Shown here: one piece after another, positions 1 through 6,476 of the stretch
Layout: every line of letters begins with the position of its first letter
How positions within the stretch are numbered: position 1 is the stretch's first letter
Notes under the pieces: generated by a model
What the model saw: the letters and a program-made list of their open reading frames with translations, nothing else
The model's database searches: none
Told to the model about the DNA's origin: nothing
Program-made: the position numbers and the translations under genes
DNA from: an uncultured Oscillospiraceae bacterium
GTDB lineage: Bacteria > Bacillota > Clostridia > Oscillospirales > Oscillospiraceae
DNA length: 8,205 nucleotides
Assembly: GCA_934565775.1 (NCBI GenBank)
Contig: CAKTIN010000083.1
Coordinates: 1 to 8,205, forward strand
Reading direction: 5' to 3'

Positions 1-516
1 CGTGGCCAGATGCCCGGTGCACAGATATAAAAGGTAGTCGTGGATGCCGATGAGCTTATAGGCCCGGCGGTAGATCTCCGGCTGTACCTGCCGGAGGTAG
101 GCCATTTTCGGCGCGCTGGACACGGGGGTCAGGCGCATGCCGCACCGGCGGTAAAGCTCCGCCCCGCAGCGGTCCTCCACCTCCCGGCACAGGGGGACGC
201 AGCGTTTGTCATACCACATTAAGATGGGATGCAGGGGCTGCATGTCCCGGTCCACGGCCAGGACGGAGCTGCGCTGGGAATCCAGGGCCAGCGCGCCCAC
301 GGGGACGTCCAGGCGGTCCGTCTCCCGGACGGCCTCCCGGACCACCTCCCGCAGGCAGCGGCCGAAAACCGCCGCATCCATGACGGCGGAGCCGTCCAGA
401 CCCAGGTCCATGGTGTAGCTCCGCCGGGCGGAGACGAGGGGCTGCCCCTGGGGCGTGTAGACGATCCCCCGCATACTGGAGGAGCCGGTGTCGATGACGA
501 GAATAGCAGAATCCAA
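1..516 (-). CDS. FGGY-family carbohydrate kinase, N-terminal part (cut by window edge)
   Basis: Reading the minus strand from a TTG at 516-514 gives an uninterrupted 172-residue frame to the window edge. Residues 5-14 (ILVIDTGSSS) are the phosphate-binding beta-hairpin of the ASKHA/FGGY fold. Residues 79-105 (DSQRSS, then HPILMWYDKR) match the conserved sugar-site block usually seen as SGQ...P.I.W.D.R, and residues 126-170 (SSAPKMAYLR, IHDYLLYLCTGHL) match the FGGY block with conserved Lys and DYL..LTG. An in-frame TGA lies 9 bases upstream of the TTG and the next ATG (codon 15) would remove the phosphate loop, so TTG is the start; AGAAAGG (533-527) is its ribosome binding site. The catalytic Asp and second domain are off the window. 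FGGY kinases phosphorylate sugars or polyols such as L-xylulose, glycerol or L-ribulose; the substrate cannot be read here. Context with ula enzymes and an ABC importer suggests L-ascorbate, 3-keto-L-gulonate or L-xylulose. Family confident, substrate inferred. Confidence 0.9.
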   Translation of the reverse strand, partial: MDSAILVIDTGSSSMRGIVYTPQGQPLVSARRSYTMDLGLDGSAVMDAAVFGRCLREVVREAVRETDRLDVPVGALALDSQRSSVLAVDRDMQPLHPILMWYDKRCVPLCREVEDRCGAELYRRCGMRLTPVSSAPKMAYLRQVQPEIYRRAYKLIGIHDYLLYLCTGHLAT

Positions 517-562
517 GGCAGGTCAACCTTTCTGTCGGCGCAGACGTCGTTAATTTAGGTCT

Positions 563-591
563 ATTCTAACGTAAAATAAACATAAAATCAA
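563..591 (-). promoter_or_regulatory. Putative sigma-A promoter of the FGGY kinase
   Basis: On the minus strand a -35 box TTGATT (591-586) is followed by a 17-base spacer and a -10 box TAGAAT (568-563). Transcription would begin near 556, giving a leader of about 40 bases before the TTG start at 516. One copy of the AAATAAACATAAA motif (574-586) fills most of the spacer, so a protein bound there would block polymerase. The boxes are seen directly; promoter activity is inferred. Confidence 0.55.
574..586 (+). promoter_or_regulatory. Candidate operator copy 1, in kinase promoter
   Basis: AAATAAACATAAA here is identical over 13 bases to 782-794. It lies between the -35 and -10 boxes of the kinase promoter. 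Function as a repressor site is inferred from repetition and position. Confidence 0.5.
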
Positions 592-625
592 GAGCTTGCG
601 TGAAATAATTGGAAATATTTTAAAG

Positions 626-660
626 TTATGTTTGAAATTAAAGGATAAAACGAACATAAA
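626..660. promoter_or_regulatory. Candidate operator copies 2 and 3, inverted pair
   Basis: TTATGTTTG (626-634) and CGAACATAA (651-659) form an inverted repeat matching at 8 of 9 positions, with 16 bases between the arms. The right arm extended (648-660) matches AAATAAACATAAA at 11 of 13 positions. Widely spaced repeats of this kind are known for DeoR-family sugar-phosphate repressors, the family of E. coli UlaR; assignment to that family is inference. Confidence 0.45.
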
Positions 661-672
661 TCGATGATTAAG

Positions 673-685
673 TTTATGTTTTATG
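673..685 (-). promoter_or_regulatory. Candidate operator copy 4
   Basis: TTTATGTTTTATG is the inverted form of the motif, matching the reverse complement of AAATAAACATAAA at 10 of 13 positions. It lies about 45 bases upstream of the -35 box of the operon promoter. Confidence 0.4.
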
Positions 686-729
686 AAAATTGAACGAAAA
701 AACGAATGCAATCTTAGGGATTTGGCGAA

Positions 730-758
730 TTTACAAGGGGAAGATGGGGGGTTATAAT
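730..758 (+). promoter_or_regulatory. Putative sigma-A promoter of the ula-type operon
   Basis: TTTACA (730-735, five of six consensus positions) is followed by a 17-base spacer and a perfect TATAAT (753-758). Transcription would start near 765, leaving a leader of about 42 bases before the TTG start of ulaG at 807. This is the best promoter in the window, and its position supports the ulaG start at 807 over an upstream TTG at 690. A copy of the repeated motif lies in the leader at 782-794. Confidence 0.7.
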
Positions 759-781
759 GATATCACGTTGATTCAAAAAGC

Positions 782-794
782 AAATAAACATAAA
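782..794 (+). promoter_or_regulatory. Candidate operator copy 5, in ula leader
   Basis: AAATAAACATAAA, identical to 574-586, lies about 17 bases downstream of the predicted transcription start and its last three bases overlap the AAAGGAG ribosome binding site of ulaG. A bound repressor would block elongation or initiation. Role inferred from exact repetition and placement. Confidence 0.5.
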
Positions 795-798
795 GGAG
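792..798 (+). promoter_or_regulatory. Ribosome binding site that fixes the ulaG start
   Basis: AAAGGAG is followed by 8 bases and then TTG at 807-809. The spacing is ideal, and the protein from this TTG aligns with E. coli UlaG from its first residue. GTG at 798 overlaps the site and cannot be its start. Confidence 0.8.
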
Positions 799-806
799 TG
801 AATAAA

Positions 807-1871
807 TTGAGCAAGCTCAGCGAAACGACCCGGGAATCCTGGCTGCACAACGCCTTCCCGGAATGGGGCACTTGGCTCAATGAGGAAATTGACGCGGAGC
901 AGGTCGCACCCGGCAACGTAGCGATGTGGTGGCTGGGCTGCACCGGCCTTTGGCTCAAGACCGAGGGCGGCTGCAATCTGAGCATCGACTTCTGGGCCGG
1001 CAACGGCAAGCGCACCAAGGCCAACCCCTGGATGGCGAAGGGCCACCAGATGGCCAATATGTGCGGCGGGCGGAAGCTCCAGCCGAACCTGCGGGCGATC
1101 CCCCATGTGCTGGATCCCTTTGCCGTGACCACGGTGGATGCGGTGCTGGCGACCCATTATCATCAGGATCACATGGATCCCAACCTGGCGGCTCACGTGC
1201 TCCGGGATCTGCCGGACACCATCCCCTTCATCGGGCCGAAGAAGTCCGTGGAGACGTGGGTAAAATGGGGTGTGCCGGAGAGCCGCTGCATTACCGTGAA
1301 GCCCGGCGACACCGTGAAGATCAAGGACGTGGAGATCGTGGCGCTGGATTCCTTTGACCGCACCTGCCTGGTGACCACCGACGGCGAGCAGGACATCCGC
1401 AACACCTGCCCCAACGACATGGACGAGAAGGCGGTCAACTACCTGATCAAGACCACCGGCGGCAACATTTACCACAGCGGCGACAGCCACTATTCCATTT
1501 ACTTCGCCAAGCACGGCAAGGACCATCAGATCGACGTGGCCTTCGGCTCCTTCGGCGAGAACCCCGTGGGCATCGCGGACAAGATGACCTCCGTGGATGT
1601 ACTGCGTATGGCGGAGGCCCTGCGGTGCAAGGTCGTGATCCCCATCCACTACGACGTGTGGTCGAATTTCCAGGCGGACCCCGGTGAGATCGACGCGCTG
1701 TATGAGATGCGGAAGTATCGCCTGGGCTATACCTTCCACCCCTTCATCTGGGCCGTGGGCGGCAAGTATGTGTACCCCGCAGACCAGGATAAGCGCTGGT
1801 TCCATTACGACCGGGGCTTCCAGGACTGCTTCCAGGAGGAGCCGAATACGCCCTTCCGTTCCATTCTGTAA
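807..1871 (+). CDS. ulaG: L-ascorbate-6-phosphate lactonase, UlaG type
   Basis: Encodes a 354-residue cytoplasmic metallo-beta-lactamase-fold enzyme that in E. coli opens the lactone ring of L-ascorbate 6-phosphate to 3-keto-L-gulonate 6-phosphate. It has the same length as E. coli UlaG as recalled and reads alongside it nearly end to end: TRESWL...FPEWG.WLNEEI at the start, then MWWLGCTG (40-47), VLDPFA, FIGPK (141-145), RAVNYL-like KAVNYL and FIWAVGGK (313-320). Metal ligands are visible as THYHQDH (His117, His119, Asp121, His122), HSGD (His223, Asp226) and IPIHYD (His281). The start is TTG 807, preceded by AAAGGAG at 8 bases; a longer frame from TTG 690 adds 39 residues not found in the family and begins upstream of the promoter. 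It is the first gene of the operon, 56 bases before the ABC binding protein. Substrate phosphorylation state is inferred from the family; no other function fits as well. Confidence 0.95.
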   Translation: MSKLSETTRESWLHNAFPEWGTWLNEEIDAEQVAPGNVAMWWLGCTGLWLKTEGGCNLSIDFWAGNGKRTKANPWMAKGHQMANMCGGRKLQPNLRAIPHVLDPFAVTTVDAVLATHYHQDHMDPNLAAHVLRDLPDTIPFIGPKKSVETWVKWGVPESRCITVKPGDTVKIKDVEIVALDSFDRTCLVTTDGEQDIRNTCPNDMDEKAVNYLIKTTGGNIYHSGDSHYSIYFAKHGKDHQIDVAFGSFGENPVGIADKMTSVDVLRMAEALRCKVVIPIHYDVWSNFQADPGEIDALYEMRKYRLGYTFHPFIWAVGGKYVYPADQDKRWFHYDRGFQDCFQEEPNTPFRSIL

Positions 1872-1875
1872 TCAA

Positions 1876-1891
1876 ATCGGCAGCGGCCGAT
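1876..1891. other. Small intergenic hairpin after ulaG
   Basis: ATCGGC (1876-1881) and GCCGAT (1886-1891) form a perfect 6-bp stem with an AGCG loop, five bases after the ulaG stop. No T-run follows, so it is not an intrinsic terminator. It could mark an mRNA processing or stability point, or be chance. Confidence 0.3.
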
Positions 1892-1927
1892 GAGCACGAA
1901 TACGATAAAAGGAAAGGAAACGAAATC

Positions 1928-3040
1928 ATGAAAAAGCTACTGGCAATTCTTCTGACCCTGGCGCTGGTGTGCGGCCTGGCGGCCTGCACCGGCAAGACCA
2001 CCCCCACGGACGCCCCCACGGAGAAGCCCACCGAGGCTCCCTCTGAGACGACCGGCGACGCCACCGAGGCTCCCACCGATGCGGCGGAGGATCACACCTT
2101 CGAGACCGAGTACTGGGCCAATCTGAAGCCTGAGGACGTTGTGACCTGGAACGCGCCCAACAACTACAAGAAGGTCGGCATGATCGTCCCCGACGGCGCC
2201 AATGAGTTCTATGTGACCATGTGCACCACCGCCGAGAAGATCTTTGCGAACGCCGGGTATTCCTTCGTCTGGACCGGCGCGACGGACAGCGAGTCCGCCA
2301 TTAACGCCATCGATACCTGGGTCACCCAGGGTGTGGACGCGCTGATCCTGCTGGTGCAGGATACCGCCTGCGAGAATGCCGCGCTGAACGCAATGAAGCA
2401 GGGCGTTCTGGTGGTCCTTGGCTCCGCGACCTTCTCCAGCTACCATGTCTGGTGCTGCCAGGATTACTATCAGATCGGCTATAACGTGGCCGATATGGCT
2501 TCCAAGGATATGAAGGAAAAGTTCGGCGACGACGCTTCCTACATTGTCATGGGCGGCACCAAGGCCGAGTTCCAGCAGCAGAAGACCAATGGCGTGCGGG
2601 ACGGCATGGCTGCTCTGTACCCCAACGGCACCTGCTATGAGGTCATCGACAGCTCCAACTATCAGGACGATGTGGAGACGCTGCTGACCCAGCACCCCGA
2701 GATCAAGGCCATTGTGAGCTGGCACGCCACCATGTCCCTCCAGGGCCTGGCTGCGGTGAATACCCTGAACATGAACAACCCCGAGACCTTCGCGGTTTAC
2801 GGCTCTCAGATGACGGCCCAGTCCGCTCTGGAGATTGCGAACCCCAACAGCTGCTATGTTGCGGATACCTGGATGGGCGATCAGGGCAAGCAGTACGCCA
2901 ACGTGGTCCTGACCCTGCTCAACGGCGGCTCCGTCAGCCACTGGGATTACGCGCCTGACTTCGTGGTCAACGCGGACAACATCGACACCTACTACGAGGA
3001 TTACTACGCTGCTTACGGCGATACCTTCCTCTACAACTAA
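1928..3040 (+). CDS. Sugar-type ABC transporter substrate-binding lipoprotein (periplasmic-binding-protein-like domain 4)
   Basis: 370 residues from ATG 1928, with GGAAAGGAAA upstream. The N-terminus is a lipoprotein signal: basic MKK, hydrophobic 4-17, lipobox LAAC with lipidated Cys20. Residues 21-57 are a Thr/Pro/Glu linker to the cell surface. The mature domain starts near 80 with KKVGMIVPDGANEFYV, followed by AINAIDTWVTQGVDALILLVQD (about 124-145), the pattern of class B sugar-binding proteins. Later blocks (CCQDYYQIGYNVADM near 176-190, GVRDGM 222-227, DTWMGDQGKQYANVVLTLLNGG near 313-334) complete the two-lobe fold. The usual GFD motif, whose Asp contacts sugar hydroxyls, is GSQ here (292-294). 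It would feed the RbsA/RbsC-like pair just downstream. A strong hairpin follows the stop codon. Ligand unknown; L-ascorbate or a related lactone or keto-acid is inferred from the operon only. Confidence 0.9.
   Translation: MKKLLAILLTLALVCGLAACTGKTTPTDAPTEKPTEAPSETTGDATEAPTDAAEDHTFETEYWANLKPEDVVTWNAPNNYKKVGMIVPDGANEFYVTMCTTAEKIFANAGYSFVWTGATDSESAINAIDTWVTQGVDALILLVQDTACENAALNAMKQGVLVVLGSATFSSYHVWCCQDYYQIGYNVADMASKDMKEKFGDDASYIVMGGTKAEFQQQKTNGVRDGMAALYPNGTCYEVIDSSNYQDDVETLLTQHPEIKAIVSWHATMSLQGLAAVNTLNMNNPETFAVYGSQMTAQSALEIANPNSCYVADTWMGDQGKQYANVVLTLLNGGSVSHWDYAPDFVVNADNIDTYYEDYYAAYGDTFLYN
2028..2074 (+). repeat. 14-bp direct repeat in the lipoprotein linker
   Basis: CCACCGAGGCTCCC occurs at 2028-2041 and again at 2061-2074, offset by 33 bases (11 codons), so both copies read in the same frame as P/A-T-E-A-P. 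It lies in the low-complexity Thr/Pro/Glu linker between lipid anchor and binding domain and probably reflects slippage or duplication in a length-tolerant spacer. Confidence 0.7.
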
Positions 3041-3053
3041 CGCATAGATGAGA

Positions 3054-3091
3054 AAAGCAGCGGGCGGGCCAAACTCCCGCCCGCGTGCTTT
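3054..3091. terminator. Strong intercistronic hairpin, likely partial terminator or mRNA stabiliser
   Basis: GCGGGCGGG (3060-3068) pairs with CCCGCCCGC (3076-3084) around a 7-base loop, and the flanking AAAGCA (3054-3059) pairs with TGCTTT (3086-3091) with G3085 bulged, giving a 15-bp stem. It begins 13 bases after the binding-protein stop and ends before the ATPase ribosome binding site. On the plus strand the stem ends in only three T's and then ACTCGG, so full termination is doubtful. Similar hairpins after ABC binding-protein genes protect or favour the upstream message so that the binding protein is made in excess over the membrane parts; that role is inferred here. Confidence 0.6.
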
Positions 3092-3111
3092 ACTCGGAAA
3101 GGAGAAGCAGC

Positions 3112-4599
3112 GTGAGCGGAAAAGTCATTCTGAGTACCGAGCATCTGACAAAGCTGTACCCGGGCGTGCGGGCCAACGACGATATTTCCATGGAGATCTA
3201 CGCCGGCGAGATCCACGCCATTGTGGGCGAGAACGGCGCGGGAAAGTCCACCTGGATCAAGAGCATCGCCGGAGCCCATGCCCCCACCTCCGGAACGATC
3301 ACCATTGACGGCAAGACCTATGCCTCCCTGAAGCCGGAGCAGGCCCGGGAGCTGGGGATCGAGGTCATTTACCAGGAGTTCAACCTGGTGCCCAATATGA
3401 CCTGCGCGGAGAACATTTATCTGAATAAAAAGACCGGCAAGAGCTTCCTGGTCAACGCCAAGGAGCGCTCCCGCCGGGCAAAAGCACTGTTTGACAGCCT
3501 GGGCGTGGATATTGATCCGGACCGGCCTGTGGGCTCCTATACCCCGGGCTATATGCAGATCGTTGAGATTTCCAAGGCAATCAGCCAGGATGTAAAGATC
3601 CTGATCATGGACGAGCCTACCGCCCCCCTGACCGTGTCGGAGGTCGACCTGTTCTTCCGGATCATCCGGGATCTGAAGGCCAAAGGCATTACCATTATTT
3701 ATATTTCCCACCGTCTGGAGGAGATCTTTGAGATCGCGGACCGGGTGTCCGTGTTCCGGGACGGCAAATTCATTGAGACCATGGCCATTGGGGATACGAA
3801 TCGCCAGAGCCTGATCAATAAGATGGTCGGCCGGGAGCTGACGGAGAGCTACCCCACCCGGCATGTTGCCCCCGGCGAGGAGACGCTCCGGCTGGAAAAC
3901 GTCTGCGGCAACGGCGTGAAAAACGTGAACTTCTCCGTTCATAAGGGAGAGATCCTGGGCTTTGCGGGTCTGGTTGGCGCCGGGCGCACGGAGCTGATGA
4001 ATGTGATTTACGGTGCGGCAAAGATGGACAGCGGTACCATGTACCTGCACGGCAAGCCGGTGACCCTCCACAGCCCCGCCGACGGAATCCGCCACGGCAT
4101 TGGCCTGATCCCCGAGGATCGGAAGAATCTGGGCGTGTTCCAGACCTGGTCCATTGCCTGGAACTCTGCGATCATGTGCCTGAAAAAGGTCAGCGACCGG
4201 ATGATGGTCAATACCAAGAAGGAGCGGGCCAACGCCGAGCGCTATGTGAAGGAACTGGGGATCCGCACCCCGACCATCGATCAGCTCGTAAAGAACCTCT
4301 CCGGCGGCAATCAGCAGAAGGTGGTTATCGCCAAGACCCTGGCCGCGGATACGGAGATCCTGATTTTTGACGAGCCCACCCGAGGCATTGATGTGGGCGC
4401 GAAGCAGGAGATTTACGCGCTGATGAATGAGCTGGTCGCCCAGGGCCACACGATCCTGATGGTATCGTCGGATATGCCGGAGCTTCTGGGTATGTCGGAC
4501 CGCCTGGTGGTTCTGTGTGAGCGGGAGCAGGTAGGGATTGTTCAGCGGGAGCAGTTCAGCCAGGAGTATGTCCTGGATCTGGCCTCCGGCAATAAATAA
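3112..4599 (+). CDS. Sugar ABC transporter ATP-binding protein, RbsA/MglA-like with two nucleotide-binding domains
   Basis: 495 residues from GTG 3112, chosen because AAAGGAG (3098-3104) sits 7 bases upstream; a GTG at 3085 lies in the preceding hairpin. Domain 1: Walker A GENGAGKST (39-47), Q-loop Gln88, signature region YTPGYMQ (143-149), Walker B ILIMDEPT (163-170), switch His200. Domain 2: degenerate Walker A GLVGAGRTE (286-294, Arg for Lys), signature LSGGNQQK (396-403), Walker B ILIFDEPTRGID (416-427), and SSDMPE (452-457) in place of the switch His. The Arg-type second Walker A is typical of RbsA/MglA/XylG proteins. The domain 1 signature is unusually degenerate, as the family normally keeps an LS.G..Q form. 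It powers import through the permease encoded 20 bases downstream. Family certain; substrate unknown. Confidence 0.95.
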   Translation: MSGKVILSTEHLTKLYPGVRANDDISMEIYAGEIHAIVGENGAGKSTWIKSIAGAHAPTSGTITIDGKTYASLKPEQARELGIEVIYQEFNLVPNMTCAENIYLNKKTGKSFLVNAKERSRRAKALFDSLGVDIDPDRPVGSYTPGYMQIVEISKAISQDVKILIMDEPTAPLTVSEVDLFFRIIRDLKAKGITIIYISHRLEEIFEIADRVSVFRDGKFIETMAIGDTNRQSLINKMVGRELTESYPTRHVAPGEETLRLENVCGNGVKNVNFSVHKGEILGFAGLVGAGRTELMNVIYGAAKMDSGTMYLHGKPVTLHSPADGIRHGIGLIPEDRKNLGVFQTWSIAWNSAIMCLKKVSDRMMVNTKKERANAERYVKELGIRTPTIDQLVKNLSGGNQQKVVIAKTLAADTEILIFDEPTRGIDVGAKQEIYALMNELVAQGHTILMVSSDMPELLGMSDRLVVLCEREQVGIVQREQFSQEYVLDLASGNK

Positions 4600-4619
4600 C
4601 AGTAGAGGAGAAATGAAAT

Positions 4620-5576
4620 ATGAACGCCGATAAATTCTTCAAATTCTATAAAAAGTACGGCCTGCTGGTGGTATTCCTCCTGCTGTTTGCCCTGTTTTCC
4701 GTGATTGCCGACGGCTTCCTCCTGCCGAAGAATCTAATCAATATTCTGAAGCAGGCATCCATTTACGGCATTATGTGCGTGGGCGTGACCATCGTCATGG
4801 TCTCCGGCGGTATGGATATGTCCGTCGGCGGCCAGATCGCCTGCAGCGGTCTGGTGATGGCGTCTCTCATGCATCTGAATGTGCCCCCCGCGTTGGCGGT
4901 GCTGGCAGGCATCCTGTTCTGCATGCTGGTGGGCGCGATCAACGGCCTGTTTATCGCGACCTTCAACACCGCGCCGATGGTCATTACCCTGTGCCTGATG
5001 CTGATCCTGAACGGCAGCGCCGTGGTGGCGACCAGCGGTATCCCCATCTATAACTTCCCCGAGGGCTTCTATTATGTGGGCCAGGGCTTTGTGGCGGATG
5101 TGTTCCCCTTCAACATCTTTATTTTCCTCATCGCCGTGGCGGCGGGCTATATCATGCTGAACAAGTCCTATTTTGGCCGGAAGCTCTACGCCATCGGCGG
5201 CAACCGGGAGGCTGCCCGCCTGGCCGGCATCAACATCTTCCGGACCAGGATCCTGTCCTATGTGATCAACTCCATGTTCATCGGCATCGGCTCCTGGGTG
5301 CTGCTGTCCAAGACCGGCTCTGCGGCGCCCACCGCCGGCTCCAACTATCAGTTTGACTGCATGACGGCCTGTATGCTGGGCGGCGTCACCTTCGGCGGCG
5401 GCTCCGGCAACGTGCTGACGACGGCCTTCGGCGTGCTGATCATTGCCATGATCTCCAACGGCCTGCTCCTGCTGGGCTTTGACGGCAACTTCCAGCAGGT
5501 CATCAAGGGCATTATCCTGCTGCTGACCCTGACCATGGACGCCTATCAGAAGATCCGGAAATCCAAAGAAGTGTAA
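4620..5576 (+). CDS. Sugar ABC transporter permease, RbsC-like (BPD_transp_2 family)
   Basis: 318 residues from ATG 4620, preceded by AGAGGAG (4604-4610). A hydrophobic membrane protein with segments near residues 14-32, 46-62, 72-85, 91-112, 116-136, 164-180, 212-230, 246-260, 267-287 and 293-307. The family signature GGMDMSVG (63-70) corresponds to the usual GGIDLSVG. The cytoplasmic coupling loop is GRKLYAIGGNREAARLAGI (186-204), and GGVTFGGGSG (254-263) matches the conserved GG..L.GG.G of RbsC proteins. Only one permease gene is present, so the channel would be a homodimer serving the double ATPase. It lies 20 bases after the ATPase and 21 bases before the next gene, in the same operon. 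Length is normal for the family. Substrate is not readable from sequence. Confidence 0.93.
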   Translation: MNADKFFKFYKKYGLLVVFLLLFALFSVIADGFLLPKNLINILKQASIYGIMCVGVTIVMVSGGMDMSVGGQIACSGLVMASLMHLNVPPALAVLAGILFCMLVGAINGLFIATFNTAPMVITLCLMLILNGSAVVATSGIPIYNFPEGFYYVGQGFVADVFPFNIFIFLIAVAAGYIMLNKSYFGRKLYAIGGNREAARLAGINIFRTRILSYVINSMFIGIGSWVLLSKTGSAAPTAGSNYQFDCMTACMLGGVTFGGGSGNVLTTAFGVLIIAMISNGLLLLGFDGNFQQVIKGIILLLTLTMDAYQKIRKSKEV

Positions 5577-5597
5577 CGATCGGAAAGGAGAACGACT

Positions 5598-6476
5598 ATG
5601 AGACTGGACGCTATGCCCCCGGAATACCGGGCGAGCTTTATTGCCCATCCCCACACCTTTTATCTGGAGCCCTTCCGGGTGGAGGGAAACCTGTACTTCA
5701 TCGGCAACAAGGAGATCGGCTGCTATCTGATCGATACCGGCGAGGGACTGATCATTCTGGATACCGGCTACGCCAACTGCGCCGGTCAGTTCTTCAACTC
5801 CATCTGGTCCCTGGGCTACAATCCCAAGGACGTGAAGATGATCTTCCACACCCATAACCATCAGGACCATATTGCCTCCACCAATCTGCTGGTGCAGCTG
5901 TCCGGGGCGAAGACCTATATGAGCGAGATCGACGGCAAGGCGATGGTGGCGATGACCGGGGATACGCCTATGAGTCCCGCGGCTCTGCGGTTTGTGCCCG
6001 ATGTGTATACCAAGGACGGAGACACCTTTACCCTGGGCAACGTGACCATCCGCTGCATCGATACCCCGGGTCATACCCGTGGCTGCCAGTCCTTCTTCCT
6101 GAACGTTACCGGCGAGGACGGGAAGACCTATACCGCCGCCCTCCATGGAGGCGTGGGCGTCAACACCCTGCACCAGGAGTTTATGGAGAAGGCCCATTAT
6201 CCCGAGGCACGGGAGGACTTCTTCCGGCATATCCAGCGGATCATTGACTGGCCGGTGGACATTTACCTCAGCAGCCACACCTTCCAGAACTATACCGAGG
6301 AGAAGCTGGCCAAGCGGGCGGCGGATCCACAGGGCCCCAATCCCTTTATTGACCCCACGGAGTGGCGTAGCATTTTGCAGATCGCCTGGGATATGGGCCA
6401 TGAGATCATTGAGAATGAGAAGAACGGCACGGTCCCCGAGTGGCAGAGACGGGGCTATGCGGATCTGAACAAATGA
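5598..6476 (+). CDS. Metallo-beta-lactamase-fold hydrolase with class-B3-like metal site
   Basis: 292 residues from ATG 5598, with GGAAAGGAG 8-16 bases upstream. It has no signal peptide and so is cytoplasmic. The fold is marked by LIDTGEGLIILDTG (44-57) and HTHNHQDH (84-91). Candidate metal ligands are His86, His88, Asp90, His91, His159 (in TPGHT) and His227 (in LSSHTF). Where hydrolases of the glyoxalase II type have a bridging Asp there is ALHGGVG (181-187), and this six-ligand pattern, plus the helix EDFFRHIQRIIDWPVDIYL before the last His, is that of subclass B3 enzymes. Those are exported; this one is intracellular and sits in a sugar operon, so antibiotic hydrolysis is unlikely. A lactonase or ester hydrolase acting on the imported compound is a reasonable guess, but the substrate is unknown. 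It is unrelated in detail to UlaG apart from the fold. Its stop overlaps the next start by ATGA. Confidence 0.85.
   Translation: MRLDAMPPEYRASFIAHPHTFYLEPFRVEGNLYFIGNKEIGCYLIDTGEGLIILDTGYANCAGQFFNSIWSLGYNPKDVKMIFHTHNHQDHIASTNLLVQLSGAKTYMSEIDGKAMVAMTGDTPMSPAALRFVPDVYTKDGDTFTLGNVTIRCIDTPGHTRGCQSFFLNVTGEDGKTYTAALHGGVGVNTLHQEFMEKAHYPEAREDFFRHIQRIIDWPVDIYLSSHTFQNYTEEKLAKRAADPQGPNPFIDPTEWRSILQIAWDMGHEIIENEKNGTVPEWQRRGYADLNK

Larger units (their letters stand above)
517..806. promoter_or_regulatory. Divergent intergenic control region between kinase and ula-type operon
   Basis: This AT-rich stretch separates the minus-strand kinase from the plus-strand operon and holds no convincing gene. A frame open from TTG 690 into ulaG exists, but it starts upstream of the best plus-strand promoter and is better read as untranslated. 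The region contains a promoter in each direction and five copies of a TTATGTTT/AAACATAA-type motif, described separately. The regulator is not encoded in the window. Confidence 0.8.

Noticed and set aside
209..526. Alternative minus-strand frame starting at 526 in the kinase region
   Set aside because: The frame shifted from it, starting at TTG 516, carries clear FGGY motifs all the way to the window edge; the 526 frame is Arg/Gly/Pro-rich and ends early.
690..806. N-terminal extension of ulaG from TTG 690
   Set aside because: It adds 39 residues not found in UlaG, lacks a ribosome binding site, and starts upstream of the TTTACA-17-TATAAT promoter.
1876..1891. Terminator after ulaG
   Set aside because: The stem is only 6 bp and has no T-run; the next gene follows within 40 bases with its own ribosome binding site.
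3054..3091. Full intrinsic terminator splitting the operon
   Set aside because: The stem is strong but is followed by only three T's, no new promoter is evident before the ATPase gene, and the ABC components must be co-produced; it is kept as a partial terminator or stabiliser.
3037..4449. Minus-strand open frame of 470 codons opposite the ATPase gene
   Set aside because: It lies opposite a well-identified ABC ATPase and shows no domain of its own. The same applies to the minus-strand frames at 714-1805 and 1937-2941.
4734..6401. Very long minus-strand open frame of 555 codons opposite the permease and hydrolase genes
   Set aside because: The translation is low-complexity, rich in His, Gly and Asp, with no family pattern, and it runs across two clearly real plus-strand genes. 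It is a GC-driven antisense shadow.
5598..6476. Antibiotic-resistance beta-lactamase
   Set aside because: Despite B3-like ligands there is no signal peptide, and the gene is embedded and translationally coupled within a sugar catabolic operon.
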